Origin: an uncultured Bdellovibrionales bacterium
GTDB lineage: Bacteria; Bdellovibrionota; Bdellovibrionia; Bdellovibrionales; UBA1609
Direction: 5' to 3'
Assembly: GCA_938002015.1 (NCBI GenBank)
Contig: CALLAU010000041.1
Coordinates: 1-40,914 of the forward strand
DNA: 40,914 nucleotides
The notes below the pieces were generated by a model. That model saw only the letters and a program-made list of their open reading frames with translations. It did not search any database and was not told the DNA's origin. Positions within the stretch are counted from its first letter, which is position 1; each line of letters begins with the position of its first letter. The translations under genes were made by a program, and so were the position numbers. Below, in pieces: positions 25,620 to 33,936 of the stretch.

Positions 25620-27389
25620 TCAACCTAATTTGTGAAATATTAATTTAAAATAACTACCACCAGTATCCAGATTCCCAAAGTCTAAGTCAGCTTGATGCAA
25701 ATGAACAAACTCTTTAACTAAAAATAAGCCAAGCCCAGTTCCTTCTTCTTTTTCCTGAGTTCCAAAAAGCTCTATATTGGACATATCTTTAGGAAAACCA
25801 GGGCCTGAATCTTGTATCTCAAAGACTGCCGCGTTTCCCTTTTTATAAAGTTTAATTAGAACATCACCTCTACCGTTCATAGCTTCAACTGAGTTTTTAA
25901 AAAGGTTAAAAATAACCTGTTGTAAAAGCGTATCTGAACCTGAGATCCAGATTGAATCATCTAAATCCATCCTTCTATTAATATCTCTTCCCAAAACTTT
26001 AGTAAAAGTCATAGCTTTTTCTACAGTTTCAGAAAAATTAATTCTTGAAAATTTAATTTTCTTAGACGCAAAACTTTGCAAATGATTAATAATTTCTAGA
26101 CACCTCATGGAGGCCTTTGCAACTTCTTCAAAGTCTTCTCTAAGTTGCCCTGATTTAAAACTAGAAAGCTCCTTAGACAATTCAAATATACCACCAAGAG
26201 GGTTGTTAAGCTCATGTGTTAAGGACTGAGTAACAACTCCAAGACTTTTAAGTTTACCTCTTTGAGCTCTAATAGACTCTCGTCTTCTGCCCTCTTCAAT
26301 AGTTTCATATATATGAAAGGAAAACTTTTGGCGCGGCGTGCTTACAAAAGAGCTATTTACTGTGTATTTAACATCTTCGAGTTTAAAAACTCCAGATTGT
26401 TCTTTATTTAAAGGACAGCCTACGCACGGACTCACTCTATTAAATAAATGATGATAACATGTTTTTTCAAGACCGTCTAAATCACTAGAGAAGCGAATTT
26501 TATAATCCTTAGTAATGATTGCCGCCTTAGCATTAATCTGTTTAAAAGATTGAGATATAAGATTTGCATCCCTTATTAAAGTTTCACTTTGTACCACTCT
26601 AATAAAATTAGTAAATAGGAGTTTTCTTAGCATCAAAAAAAAATAGTCATCTCTATCTACTTCTTCTTGCGATTCAAATATTACATAAAAATCACCATCG
26701 TCTGTTTTTTCTTTAAAAAGATCTGAATATTTTAATGTTGGTCTTTTTAAAAAATTTGCTATGGTACTTCTTAATTTGACATCTTTTTCTTTATTAGAAA
26801 AAATATCTTTAATTTTTTGATCCTTAAGCTTTGCCGCACCAGCTCTAGAATAAAGCGTATCAAAAGTCTCTGTTGAATGTATAAGTGAAACTTTAACACT
26901 TTTTGATCTTAAAAATCTCAGTTGTTCAGTTTCTAATATGAGATCTTCAACACTCTTAACCTCAAGCAGTCGAATCACATACTGTCTTAAACCCTTAACT
27001 TCTTTTAAGAGGTTTTTCTGAGTTTCAATCTCAAGATTAATATCAATTATGTTTCTTTTTTTCTTTTGAAGACTCTTTACTGATTCTGTATTTATTATAT
27101 AAGATGACTTATGAGCTTTTGAATTATTATTTTTAGTTGATATCTTTTCTTTAATTTCCTTTAAACTCATATTTCTTGAAAAGAAAAAAGAGTAGTGATT
27201 CATCTCTCTTAACATTAAATCTTTACTTAAATCTCCATAAAAAATGTATTTAACCTCAGGGTATGCCATTTCTGCACTGATTTCTTGATCGAAAAACACA
27301 TAGCCTTCTGTATAATTTAAATCTTCTATTGCAATTTTGGGTACACTCAAAGATTCATCATTTGTGTTTAGCAAAGAGTAAAAATTCAA
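25620..27389 (-). CDS. Soluble sensor histidine kinase with a cysteine-containing PAS-like domain
   Basis: A 589-residue kinase with no membrane segment, so cytoplasmic. The N-terminal 280 residues are unrecognised, with a possible coiled coil at about 105-165. A PAS-like region (about 285-365) holds the cysteine set C311, C322 and C325 (TCYHHLF, SPCVGCPL), a pattern seen in PAS domains that may bind metal or sense redox. The kinase core follows: H392 in LTHELNNPLGG, N499 in NLFKNSVEAM, DSGPGF (527-532) and EGTGLGL (549-555). The start is a TTG at 27389 overlapping the upstream stop (TTGA), which suggests coupled translation. Its partner is the receiver encoded next. Confidence 0.88.
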   Translation of the reverse strand: MNFYSLLNTNDESLSVPKIAIEDLNYTEGYVFFDQEISAEMAYPEVKYIFYGDLSKDLMLREMNHYSFFFSRNMSLKEIKEKISTKNNNSKAHKSSYIINTESVKSLQKKKRNIIDINLEIETQKNLLKEVKGLRQYVIRLLEVKSVEDLILETEQLRFLRSKSVKVSLIHSTETFDTLYSRAGAAKLKDQKIKDIFSNKEKDVKLRSTIANFLKRPTLKYSDLFKEKTDDGDFYVIFESQEEVDRDDYFFLMLRKLLFTNFIRVVQSETLIRDANLISQSFKQINAKAAIITKDYKIRFSSDLDGLEKTCYHHLFNRVSPCVGCPLNKEQSGVFKLEDVKYTVNSSFVSTPRQKFSFHIYETIEEGRRRESIRAQRGKLKSLGVVTQSLTHELNNPLGGIFELSKELSSFKSGQLREDFEEVAKASMRCLEIINHLQSFASKKIKFSRINFSETVEKAMTFTKVLGRDINRRMDLDDSIWISGSDTLLQQVIFNLFKNSVEAMNGRGDVLIKLYKKGNAAVFEIQDSGPGFPKDMSNIELFGTQEKEEGTGLGLFLVKEFVHLHQADLDFGNLDTGGSYFKLIFHKLG

Positions 27390-27730
27390 GCTATTTTCTC
27401 AACAAAACTAATTCCAACTTTACTCATTATAAATAAGTCTTGATCAATTATGCCTGTAATAAGTTTCTTCTTTTGCATTGATAAGGAAACATATTCAGAT
27501 TTGTAAGCTGGTTCAAATTTAAACCTATCCCAGTTACACATTGAAAGTGAGCTTATTTGATTATCACAATTATCAATAAACTTTAGAAGGGCTTCTCTAC
27601 GTTTATAAAAAATACTTAAAAGGTCATCTGATAGAGTGTCTACAGAATCTACCACCTCTTGATTTAAATGATAAAAATCTTCTAAAAAGTTATTCCTCTT
27701 CTTCATAATCGTGATAATTTCTTTTTCCAA
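27386..27730 (-). CDS. Small helical protein upstream of the histidine kinase, unknown function
   Basis: A 114-residue cytoplasmic, mostly helical protein (NNFLEDFYHLNQEVVDSVDT, LLSIFYKRREALLKFIDNCD). No family is recognised. The start is uncertain: a TTG at 27730 with GGGGG about 7 bases upstream, or the ATG at 27706 with a poorly placed site. Its stop overlaps the kinase TTG by 4 bases, so it probably works in the same pathway, perhaps as a partner or chaperone. This is inference from the coupling alone. Confidence 0.62.
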   Translation of the reverse strand: MEKEIITIMKKRNNFLEDFYHLNQEVVDSVDTLSDDLLSIFYKRREALLKFIDNCDNQISSLSMCNWDRFKFEPAYKSEYVSLSMQKKKLITGIIDQDLFIMSKVGISFVEKIA

Positions 27731-27902
27731 CTACAACCCCCAGAAGTATTATTATTCCAGATTTTGCCGACATACTGTGAGCCAATAATTTGGCTTAAGG
27801 CATATTTGTCTAGTCTATTTTATTTATAGTAGAGAAGTTCTTTTTTTCAAAAGAATTATAAGTATTTACGACATCTGGACAAAAGTTTTTCACCTTTAAA
27901 AC

Positions 27903-27917
27903 GTTTCAAAGTGAAAC
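27903..27917. promoter_or_regulatory. Palindrome, candidate enhancer-binding-protein site
   Basis: GTTTCA-AAG-TGAAAC is a perfect 6-3-6 inverted repeat centred about 95 bases before the predicted sigma-54 start. That is the usual distance for a bacterial enhancer-binding protein. A further TTTCAC/GTGAAA pair overlaps it (arms near 27888 and 27911), and two TTGACA copies follow at 27942 and 27953, 11 bases apart. Confidence 0.5.
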
Positions 27918-27977
27918 ACAAACCCTCATATGGATAAATTTTTGACACTATATTGACAGACGTTTGATTTGGGCCCT

Positions 27978-27993
27978 TTGGCACAAAGTCTGC
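27978..27993 (+). promoter_or_regulatory. Sigma-54 (-24/-12) promoter
   Basis: TTGGCAC (27978-27984) and CTGC (27990-27993) place the -24 GG and the -12 GC exactly 10 bases apart, as sigma-54 requires; the single departure from consensus is C for T in TTGC. The start would be near 28005. It is 57 bases before the ATG of the acidic-protein gene. Confidence 0.7.
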
Positions 27994-28004
27994 TTATATC
28001 TAGT

Positions 28005-28042
28005 TAGTAACAAAGCCTGAAGGGGTCTAGTTACTAGGGGGA
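28005..28042 (+). promoter_or_regulatory. Leader hairpin next to the ribosome-binding site
   Basis: TAGTAAC (28005-28011) and GTTACTA (28030-28036) form a perfect 7-bp stem at the very start of the predicted transcript, directly against the ribosome-binding site AGGGGGA (28036-28042). The loop holds a second AAGGGG. This could tune translation. Confidence 0.4.
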
Positions 28043-28049
28043 TATAGAT

Positions 28050-29276
28050 ATGGACAAGTTTAAAAGAAATGCTATTTTAGTAATTATAGCTCTTACAACT
28101 TTCTTTATTTTAAATAAATCGAGATCTTTTTTTAGTAATATTGAAAAGAATAATACCGCTAATCACTTTGAAGAAGAAAACTCTTTTGCTGATCAACAAT
28201 ATAGAATTGATACTAAAGAACAAAATGAGTTTAAAAGATCAAAACGATCTCAAAAATCTCAGTTTTTAAAAAAGCAAGCTAAATTTAAGTTTAAAGCTAA
28301 TCCAAGAAAGCACCAAGTAAGAGCTTATAAAGATGAGCAGATTAATGAAGATGAGTTAAATATTGCACAAGCTCCAAAGCCAAATAATATTAACAAAAAT
28401 GATAAGATTGAAAAAGCTAAAATTAAAGATAGTGATGATTCAGAAGACTCTGAAAATGATGACACTGATGTTGCCAAAGAAGACTCAGATGAGAGCGAAG
28501 AGGAAGAAGAGATAAAAGATACTGAATCTATGGATGGCTTTAAAGAAGAGCAAATTGCAAATGAGAACTTAGACATAAATAAATATAAAGAAGAAATCGA
28601 ATCTAAAGACCTGTCTTTAACTGCACCAAGTAAGATTGAGGACATTGTTTCTTTTACTCCAAACTCAAACCATAGCTTTAATAACACTACAAATAGCGCT
28701 CAAAATACTAGTAATGGAAATTCAATAAGTAATAATAGTGACGATAATAATGAAGACAGTGATGATAATGCTGATGGTGAAGAAGAAGATAACTCATCAA
28801 ATCCTACTACTTTCTCATTTGACCCTGTTACGAAAAGTTTAATGGAGACTCTTTTAACTAACAGAGATTTTGAGTCTATTGATCGTATCTTAAGTGAAGG
28901 CGATGTTGATAAGAAAACAGCTTATTACGAAATACTTACTTTTTACTCTCAAAATCCAGACTCACAAGCGGATGCAAAGAATGTCTTAAATTTACATTTT
29001 TATAATATGGACTCTATCGAGATTTTAACTTCTCACCTTATTGATGAGAACACCAATTTAGCTGAAAAACAAATTTCACAAGCTTACCTGCTAGGACTTG
29101 TTAGAAATTGGCCTTCAGATGGTAGCGACGCTCAACAGTTTAATGCTGTATTTATTGAAGGCGTAAATAACCGATTAATAAATCCAACTGAGGGAGAGTT
29201 AGGCCCTGACGAAGAGCTTTACTTACAATTAAGTGAATCAATTTTTATAAAGCTAGACGAAATCCAAGCTGTTTAA
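28050..29276 (+). CDS. Membrane-anchored acidic low-complexity protein, unknown function
   Basis: A 408-residue protein. An N-terminal membrane anchor or signal (residues 7-21, NAILVIIALTTFFIL) is followed by a Lys/Arg-rich stretch (about 55-95), an Asp/Glu/Ser-rich stretch (about 125-160, e.g. SDESEEEEEIKD), a Ser/Asn/Asp-rich stretch (about 205-250), and an ordered, mostly helical C-terminal domain (about 257-408) with a possible repeat. There are no cysteines. The unbroken frame, good ribosome-binding site and sigma-54 promoter show it is a real gene. It is probably anchored in the inner membrane with its bulk outside the cytoplasm. The next gene follows after 44 bases. No family is recognised. 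Confidence 0.78.
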   Translation: MDKFKRNAILVIIALTTFFILNKSRSFFSNIEKNNTANHFEEENSFADQQYRIDTKEQNEFKRSKRSQKSQFLKKQAKFKFKANPRKHQVRAYKDEQINEDELNIAQAPKPNNINKNDKIEKAKIKDSDDSEDSENDDTDVAKEDSDESEEEEEIKDTESMDGFKEEQIANENLDINKYKEEIESKDLSLTAPSKIEDIVSFTPNSNHSFNNTTNSAQNTSNGNSISNNSDDNNEDSDDNADGEEEDNSSNPTTFSFDPVTKSLMETLLTNRDFESIDRILSEGDVDKKTAYYEILTFYSQNPDSQADAKNVLNLHFYNMDSIEILTSHLIDENTNLAEKQISQAYLLGLVRNWPSDGSDAQQFNAVFIEGVNNRLINPTEGELGPDEELYLQLSESIFIKLDEIQAV

Positions 29277-29320
29277 TTATTAAAACTTGATATATCTTTT
29301 TTATATGTAAAACTCTTTCT

Positions 29321-30037
29321 ATGACCTATATCAAGCTTTTCTTATTATTTAGTAATATGATTTTTGCTGATACAATTCCAACTGGGTTAGACGACAGCCA
29401 AGCAAATGTGCTTATTGATAGTTTCAGCTCAGCCTACAGCTCTGCTTTAAGCAAACATAGTTATGCTCTCGGGGAAAAAGCAGCTTTCTCTATTAGCTCA
29501 AGTTACATGGACCTTTCAGACTTATCAAAGGCAAGCTCAAGTAGTAATTCAGATTATTTGTTTATTAATTATTTAAATATCTCAAAAGGCTTGTTTTATA
29601 ATTTTGACCTTGGCTTAAGCTCTATTGTACCTGTTCAATCTGAAACAACTATTTCAGGTTTTGGAGGTCACATAAATTGGTTAAAAGCTTACAACAACGG
29701 CATCATCTTTAAACCTACTGTATACTTATATAACTTAAACCTTGATAATGTTTATAATTCTTTTAGTTCAGGAGTGTCTTTAAGTATTTTTAAAAGGTTC
29801 TCTATTTTTACTCTTGGAGCACACTATATCGCTGAGTCAAATGAAGTTGATATTAACGACAGAAAAGACAATACGAATATATTCATTTCTGGAGAGAAAA
29901 AAAACCAAGAACGCTTCTACCATTCAATAGGTATTTCTACAGCATTAGAGCTTAAAAAAATGGATATCATTATCCAGCCAGTTTTTAGATTCGATTCAAA
30001 TTTTACAATTAATATGAAACTAAACTTTAATATTTAG
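29321..30037 (+). CDS. Predicted outer-membrane beta-barrel protein, unknown function
   Basis: A 238-residue protein with a short signal peptide ([16 protein letters not shown]) and a mature part of repeated short beta strands: [82 protein letters not shown]. This, with the C-terminal alternating strand NMKLNFNI, suggests a small porin-like barrel. It follows the acidic-protein gene by 44 bases with no promoter between, so it is probably under the same sigma-54 promoter. It converges on the hldC-like gene with a 4-base overlap. Confidence 0.72.
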   Translation: MTYIKLFLLFSNMIFADTIPTGLDDSQANVLIDSFSSAYSSALSKHSYALGEKAAFSISSSYMDLSDLSKASSSSNSDYLFINYLNISKGLFYNFDLGLSSIVPVQSETTISGFGGHINWLKAYNNGIIFKPTVYLYNLNLDNVYNSFSSGVSLSIFKRFSIFTLGAHYIAESNEVDINDRKDNTNIFISGEKKNQERFYHSIGISTALELKKMDIIIQPVFRFDSNFTINMKLNFNI

Positions 30038-30441
30038 TTTTTTAGTTTCTCAATAAGCTGAGTCGTAGAAAAACCTTCATAAAAATTTAAAGCCTTTACT
30101 TCACCACCCCAGCTTAAAACCTCTTTAGCACCAACTATACCCTCTAAGTCGTAGTCTCCACCTTTTGCAAGAACCTTTGGCCTTAGTTTTTTAATAAGCT
30201 CTAAAGGAGTGTCTTCATGAAAAATATGCACCTCATCTACAGCCTGAAGTGACTCTAGAAACTCTTTTCTATGTTCTTGATTATTAATCGGCCTTAAGTC
30301 TCCCTTTAAACGCCGTACACTTTCATCTGAATTTAGGCCGACAATAAGCCTGTCTCCAAGAGCTTTTGCCTCTTTTAAATACTTAATGTGGCCAATATGA
30401 AGAATATCAAAGCAGCCATTTGTAAAAACAATTTTTGACAT
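30034..30441 (-). CDS. D-glycero-beta-D-manno-heptose 1-phosphate adenylyltransferase-like (HldC/RfaE domain II)
   Basis: A 135-residue nucleotidyltransferase matching the C-terminal half of HldE/Rfa[18 protein letters not shown] with the HIGH motif (15-18), [22 protein letters not shown] and [12 protein letters not shown]. It would activate heptose phosphate with ATP for lipopolysaccharide core synthesis. The kinase half is absent, so a separate kinase (HldA-like) is expected elsewhere. It lies 16 bases after the RDD gene. The identity is good; the exact sugar is inferred. Confidence 0.88.
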   Translation of the reverse strand: MSKIVFTNGCFDILHIGHIKYLKEAKALGDRLIVGLNSDESVRRLKGDLRPINNQEHRKEFLESLQAVDEVHIFHEDTPLELIKKLRPKVLAKGGDYDLEGIVGAKEVLSWGGEVKALNFYEGFSTTQLIEKLKN

Positions 30442-30457
30442 AAACGAAAACTCAGTT

Positions 30458-31180
30458 TTATTTTTCTTCTAAATAGTTCTGTAATCCAGAGATATAATAC
30501 CCAAGATCTTTACTTAATAAAACGGACATAACTGGTAAAACTAAAACACCTGTTAATAAATACACAATCTCTCTCATCATAACTTTTATAGGATAAGATG
30601 ATTCCTCCTGGTCTTTTTTTAAACCTAGTTGAATACGGCACGCCCACTCACCTACGGTTTTACCAAACAAAGATCTCAACACTACGGTATAAGAAAGGTA
30701 TAGAGCTGCAAAAAGAACAAAATAATTAAAGACCACATATGTAGATAGATCTACTAAACGATCAACACTTAACTCTAAACTTGAAAATAAAGTTAAAATT
30801 GCAATCATAAACATAAACCCTGAAAAAAGTGTTAAAAGATCTATTGTAGATGCCACCAAAGAACCTTTTACTTTTTTTGGTCTTTGCTTAACTAGGCCGT
30901 CATGCCCTGAATGTCTTAAAAAAGGCTGAGGGTATACTGTTGATTCCACACTAATACTTCCTTTAGGGCCAATAACAACATCTCCATCACCAGGGCTTTT
31001 AATACCTATATCAAGGCTTCCTGCATATGCTGATGCAGGCTCTACAGTTTCTTCAAAATCAGGTTCTCCAGTAGAGACTCTATCTTTAAAACCAAGGCCA
31101 TCAGAAAGAGGCTTTAGATCAACATCATCACCTGTTAATTCACTGATAAAATCAAATGGATTATTTGTTTCTTTATTCAA
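30458..31180 (-). CDS. RDD-family membrane protein
   Basis: A 240-residue protein. A polar N-terminal half (about 1-105, ending near [11 protein letters not shown]) precedes an RDD membrane domain: [17 protein letters not shown] with the Asp-containing first helix, the later helices [17 protein letters not shown] and [16 protein letters not shown], and between them the family's [14 protein letters not shown]. The start is best placed at the TTG at 31180, because AGGGGG lies 6 bases upstream; a TTG at 31201 would be inside that region. The function of RDD proteins is often unclear, and transport has been suggested for some. Confidence 0.82.
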   Translation of the reverse strand: MNKETNNPFDFISELTGDDVDLKPLSDGLGFKDRVSTGEPDFEETVEPASAYAGSLDIGIKSPGDGDVVIGPKGSISVESTVYPQPFLRHSGHDGLVKQRPKKVKGSLVASTIDLLTLFSGFMFMIAILTLFSSLELSVDRLVDLSTYVVFNYFVLFAALYLSYTVVLRSLFGKTVGEWACRIQLGLKKDQEESSYPIKVMMREIVYLLTGVLVLPVMSVLLSKDLGYYISGLQNYLEEK

Positions 31181-31201
31181 AATAGCCCCCTTAGTATGCA
31201 A

Positions 31202-31957
31202 CTAACTCCAAAGTCCCCAACGAGACTTTAGAATGGATATGCCAGCCACGCAAGCAGTTTCAACTCTAAGAATTTGTTTGCCTAAAGATATAGACCTAAA
31301 TCCATAAGTCTTAAAAACTTCTACTTCAGGCGGGTTAAAGCCTCCTTCACCACCAATTACAATGAAAACATCATCTACACCAGGTTCTTTCATAATGTCT
31401 TCTAACTCTAAGCTTGAAGACATTGCTTCATATAAAACATATCCCCTCCAAAGCTTAACCTCTTTTAAACTAACCTCTTTAAAAAATTCATCTGAAGTAA
31501 GTGGTGCAGAAATATTAAGCCGAGTTCCTCTGCCAGTTTGTTGTTGAGCATGAAGGGCTATTTTCTCAAGTCGCTTTGATTTTTCCTTAAGCTTAGCAGA
31601 ACTTTTAAAAAAAGAATTTTCTGTCACAAGTGGGATGAGTGATGAAACTCCAAGTTCCACAGATTTTTCAACTACTCTTTCAAAAACAGAAGGTTTTGGA
31701 TTTGCTAAAACCAAGTGTACATAAGGCCGAGGAAGGCTCTCAATAATCCTCTCCTCCACAACTTCAACTACAGCTTCACTTTTACCTACATTTACAACTC
31801 GAACAAAGTAAGCGCTTGATGACTCTGTTAAAAGTTCAAAACCATCTCCCATCTTTCTTCTACAAACTTTAAATATATGCTTAAAAAGGTCATCGCTGAT
31901 CTTAACAGATTCACCAATACTTAGTTCACTTTTCTTAGAATAAAAATACCTTCTCAT
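31202..31957 (-). CDS. rsmE: 16S rRNA (uracil1498-N3)-methyltransferase RsmE
   Basis: A SPOUT-class methyltransferase that modifies U1498 of 16S rRNA. It has 251 residues: the N-terminal PUA-like part (MRRYFYSKKS, FKHIFKVCRRKMGDGFELL), then the knot domain with KPSVFERVVEKSVELGVSSL, IGGEGGF and GKQILRVETACVAGISIL. It follows prmA with a 6-base gap, a common pairing. Confidence 0.95.
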   Translation of the reverse strand: MRRYFYSKKSELSIGESVKISDDLFKHIFKVCRRKMGDGFELLTESSSAYFVRVVNVGKSEAVVEVVEERIIESLPRPYVHLVLANPKPSVFERVVEKSVELGVSSLIPLVTENSFFKSSAKLKEKSKRLEKIALHAQQQTGRGTRLNISAPLTSDEFFKEVSLKEVKLWRGYVLYEAMSSSLELEDIMKEPGVDDVFIVIGGEGGFNPPEVEVFKTYGFRSISLGKQILRVETACVAGISILKSRWGLWS

Positions 31958-31963
31958 AAAATA

Positions 31964-32833
31964 CTATTTTCTAAAGTGAAGAAGACACCACTCTTCTAGA
32001 TAATGAGAGGAAATAAGTTCTAAACCTTGAGCTAGAAACTCTTCTTTCACTTTCATCTCATTCTCTTTAAGAATTCCTGATAAAATTAAATCTTTTTTAG
32101 TCGAGCCAACTAAATCTTCTTTTAATGTCAATAATACACCGTCTATTATATTTGCAACAACAAGGTCATATTCCTTATTATAATCAACCTCTTTATCCGA
32201 TAAAACTTTTCCACTAGTAAATGAATTGATCTCAAAGTTTTCTCTACATTTTTCTCTAGCCATGTCATCAATTTCTACGGCAACAATATCAGTAAAACCG
32301 TTTAGGTAGCACAAAAGAGATAAGATCCCAGTTCCTGCACCTACATCTAAAACTGAGCCCTTACTAAAGCTCCCTTTAATAGAGAGCTCTTCTATCTTCC
32401 TCATGCACAAAAGAGTTGTAGCGTGGGTTCCTGTTCCAAAAGCCAAACCAGGATCTATTTTAATGACTTTTCTGCTTTTATCTTCAATCTCAATCCATGA
32501 TGGGTAAATCCATAAATCACCAATGACTTGAAAAGGCTTATAGTGCTTCTTCCATTCACTCAGCCAATCTCTTGCCTCTTCATGAACTAAATTTGGAGCA
32601 TAGGCTTCATAGGAAAGGCTTAATTTATCAATATCTAGATTCTCAGGTAAAAAATAAGCTTCAATACTCTTCTTATCTTGCGGAATAATTTCAGGGTCGT
32701 ATTGCTGACTTTCTTGAATGAACTTAAGTGTTTCTGAAACGCCCTGAGCACCATCTTCAAAAAGACTCTCACATACGACATCATACTGACCCTCAGGGAT
32801 GCCTGTTAAATAAAGGATAGCAAATTTTTCCAA
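31964..32833 (-). CDS. prmA: Ribosomal protein L11 methyltransferase PrmA
   Basis: Trimethylates ribosomal protein L11. The body is typical: PGLAFGTGTHATTLLCM, LDVGAGTGILSLL (SAM loop) and VVANIIDGVL. I place the start at the TTG at 32833, giving an opening of EKFAILYLTGIPEGQYD that fits the family and 289 residues. An alternative GTG at 32863 would add ten residues and overlap csrA. Neither has a clear ribosome-binding site. It lies 4 bases after the csrA stop and 6 before rsmE. Confidence 0.92.
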   Translation of the reverse strand: MEKFAILYLTGIPEGQYDVVCESLFEDGAQGVSETLKFIQESQQYDPEIIPQDKKSIEAYFLPENLDIDKLSLSYEAYAPNLVHEEARDWLSEWKKHYKPFQVIGDLWIYPSWIEIEDKSRKVIKIDPGLAFGTGTHATTLLCMRKIEELSIKGSFSKGSVLDVGAGTGILSLLCYLNGFTDIVAVEIDDMAREKCRENFEINSFTSGKVLSDKEVDYNKEYDLVVANIIDGVLLTLKEDLVGSTKKDLILSGILKENEMKVKEEFLAQGLELISSHYLEEWCLLHFRK

Positions 32834-32837
32834 AATA

Positions 32838-33071
32838 CTATGACTCTGTTGATACACCAGCACTATTTGATGGTTGTGTGCTTGTAGCGTTTTCTCTATT
32901 TTTTTTCTGTTGAGCAGGAGCTTCGCTTCCTAACTCTTCTCGGTGAATTTTTGTCTCTTTAGGTGCTTCGATTCCTAAACGAACCTGCTTTCCCTTAAGC
33001 TGAACGACTCGAACAAAAATGTTCTCATCAATCTTAATTCCTTCCCCAACCTTCCTAGTAAGGACTAACAT
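32838..33071 (-). CDS. csrA: Carbon storage regulator CsrA
   Basis: A small dimeric RNA-binding protein that represses or activates translation by binding GGA motifs in leaders. The first 47 residues are textbook (MLVLTRKVGEGIKIDENI, VRLGIEAPKETKIHREEL). The total is 77 because of an added C-terminal tail of about 28 residues rich in Gln, Asn, Ser, Thr and Ala. GAGGAG lies 6 bases before the ATG. It lies just downstream of flgM, so it probably links motility with growth mode. No fliW is seen. Confidence 0.95.
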   Translation of the reverse strand: MLVLTRKVGEGIKIDENIFVRVVQLKGKQVRLGIEAPKETKIHREELGSEAPAQQKKNRENATSTQPSNSAGVSTES

Positions 33072-33148
33072 ATAAACTCCTCATGAAACCTGAGTAGTTG
33101 TTAAAGAAATAACGATACAAAGTCAAAAAGAATAGTTAGTAAGGGCCA

Positions 33149-33163
33149 TCAGATTCAATCTGA
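33149..33163. other. Short palindrome just after the flgM stop
   Basis: TCAGATT-C-AATCTGA is a perfect 7-1-7 inverted repeat directly next to the flgM stop (33164-33166), in the flgM-csrA gap. It has a T-run on the plus strand side only, so it is not a typical terminator for these minus-strand genes. It could be a leader hairpin for csrA. Confidence 0.3.
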
Positions 33164-33373
33164 CTATTTTTTTGAATTTTTTCTATTTTTTGCTTCAGTC
33201 TCTTTTAGCTCAGATTCTAATATAGATTGGGCCACCTTATCTGCTGAAACTTCATACGAGCCGTCATCAACAAGCTTTTGAAGCCTTAAGATCTTTTCTT
33301 CTTTAGTCTCTTTTAGCTTTTCACAGTCTCGTGAACTTTGATCAATATGCAAAATATTATCCATTGATGGCAT
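33164..33373 (-). CDS. flgM: Anti-sigma-28 factor FlgM
   Basis: A 69-residue protein matching FlgM: KILRLQKLVDDGSYEVSADK with VAQSILESELKE is the conserved C-terminal sigma-28-binding region, preceded by a flexible polar N-terminal part. It would hold FliA until the flagellar hook is complete, then be exported. Two ATGs (33373 and 33364) could start it. It lies upstream of csrA on the same strand. Confidence 0.85.
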   Translation of the reverse strand: MPSMDNILHIDQSSRDCEKLKETKEEKILRLQKLVDDGSYEVSADKVAQSILESELKETEAKNRKNSKK

Positions 33374-33454
33374 ACTTAAATATTAACTTATGAACAGACT
33401 AATAGCAAAAAGAAGCCTGCGCTGAATAAAAAAGGAACCAAAAAGACTCTCAAA

Positions 33455-33916
33455 TCAAAAGAAAAGCCATCTGGGCGTATTCTTTTTATACTTAAGGTAC
33501 TCCTCTCCAAACTTTTCCTCAAGAAGCTCTTCTTCTATTAAGATTTTCTTAACTAAGACAAACTGAAGAATAAGAGCAAAAACAAATGTCATAAGACTCT
33601 TATGCCCAAATGACCACGACAAGGTTAAGAAAAAACCACCCACATACATAGGGTTTCTAGAAAAACTAAAGGGAAAAGACTTGATAAGTTTACCTTCTTT
33701 TTTAGGCCTAGGCTTAGTTTCAAAAGAAGGACCCATTGCTTTTAAAGTAGCAACTGAGAAAAATATTCCTAAGGAGCCAAACACAATTGCCAAGATTTCA
33801 TAAATATCAAAGTAATAAAACGGCATACGATACTGGTGAAATAAGTAAGGGCTTATGAAAATTAAAATCATAAGCCCACCTTGTAAATAATAAATTGTTT
33901 TTTCTTTATCTAACAT
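33455..33916 (-). CDS. Isoprenylcysteine carboxyl methyltransferase-like membrane protein
   Basis: A 153-residue membrane protein with four or so helices. The ICMT/PEMT-type signature is visible: FSFSRNPMYVGGFFL, then EEELLEEKFGEEYLKYKKN and TPRWLF. Such bacterial proteins are SAM-dependent and of mostly unknown substrate, since bacteria lack prenylated CAAX proteins; lipids or small molecules are possible. It lies 20 bases after the SPFH gene stop. The start has no clear ribosome-binding site. Confidence 0.85.
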   Translation of the reverse strand: MLDKEKTIYYLQGGLMILIFISPYLFHQYRMPFYYFDIYEILAIVFGSLGIFFSVATLKAMGPSFETKPRPKKEGKLIKSFPFSFSRNPMYVGGFFLTLSWSFGHKSLMTFVFALILQFVLVKKILIEEELLEEKFGEEYLKYKKNTPRWLFF

Positions 33917-33936
33917 ATCTAGATAATCTAATAAGA

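Noticed and set aside
28325..28687. Minus-strand frame of 120 codons, serine-rich
   Set aside because: It is the mirror of the Asp/Glu/Ser-rich region of the acidic protein; acidic codons read backwards give Ser/Leu-rich open frames.
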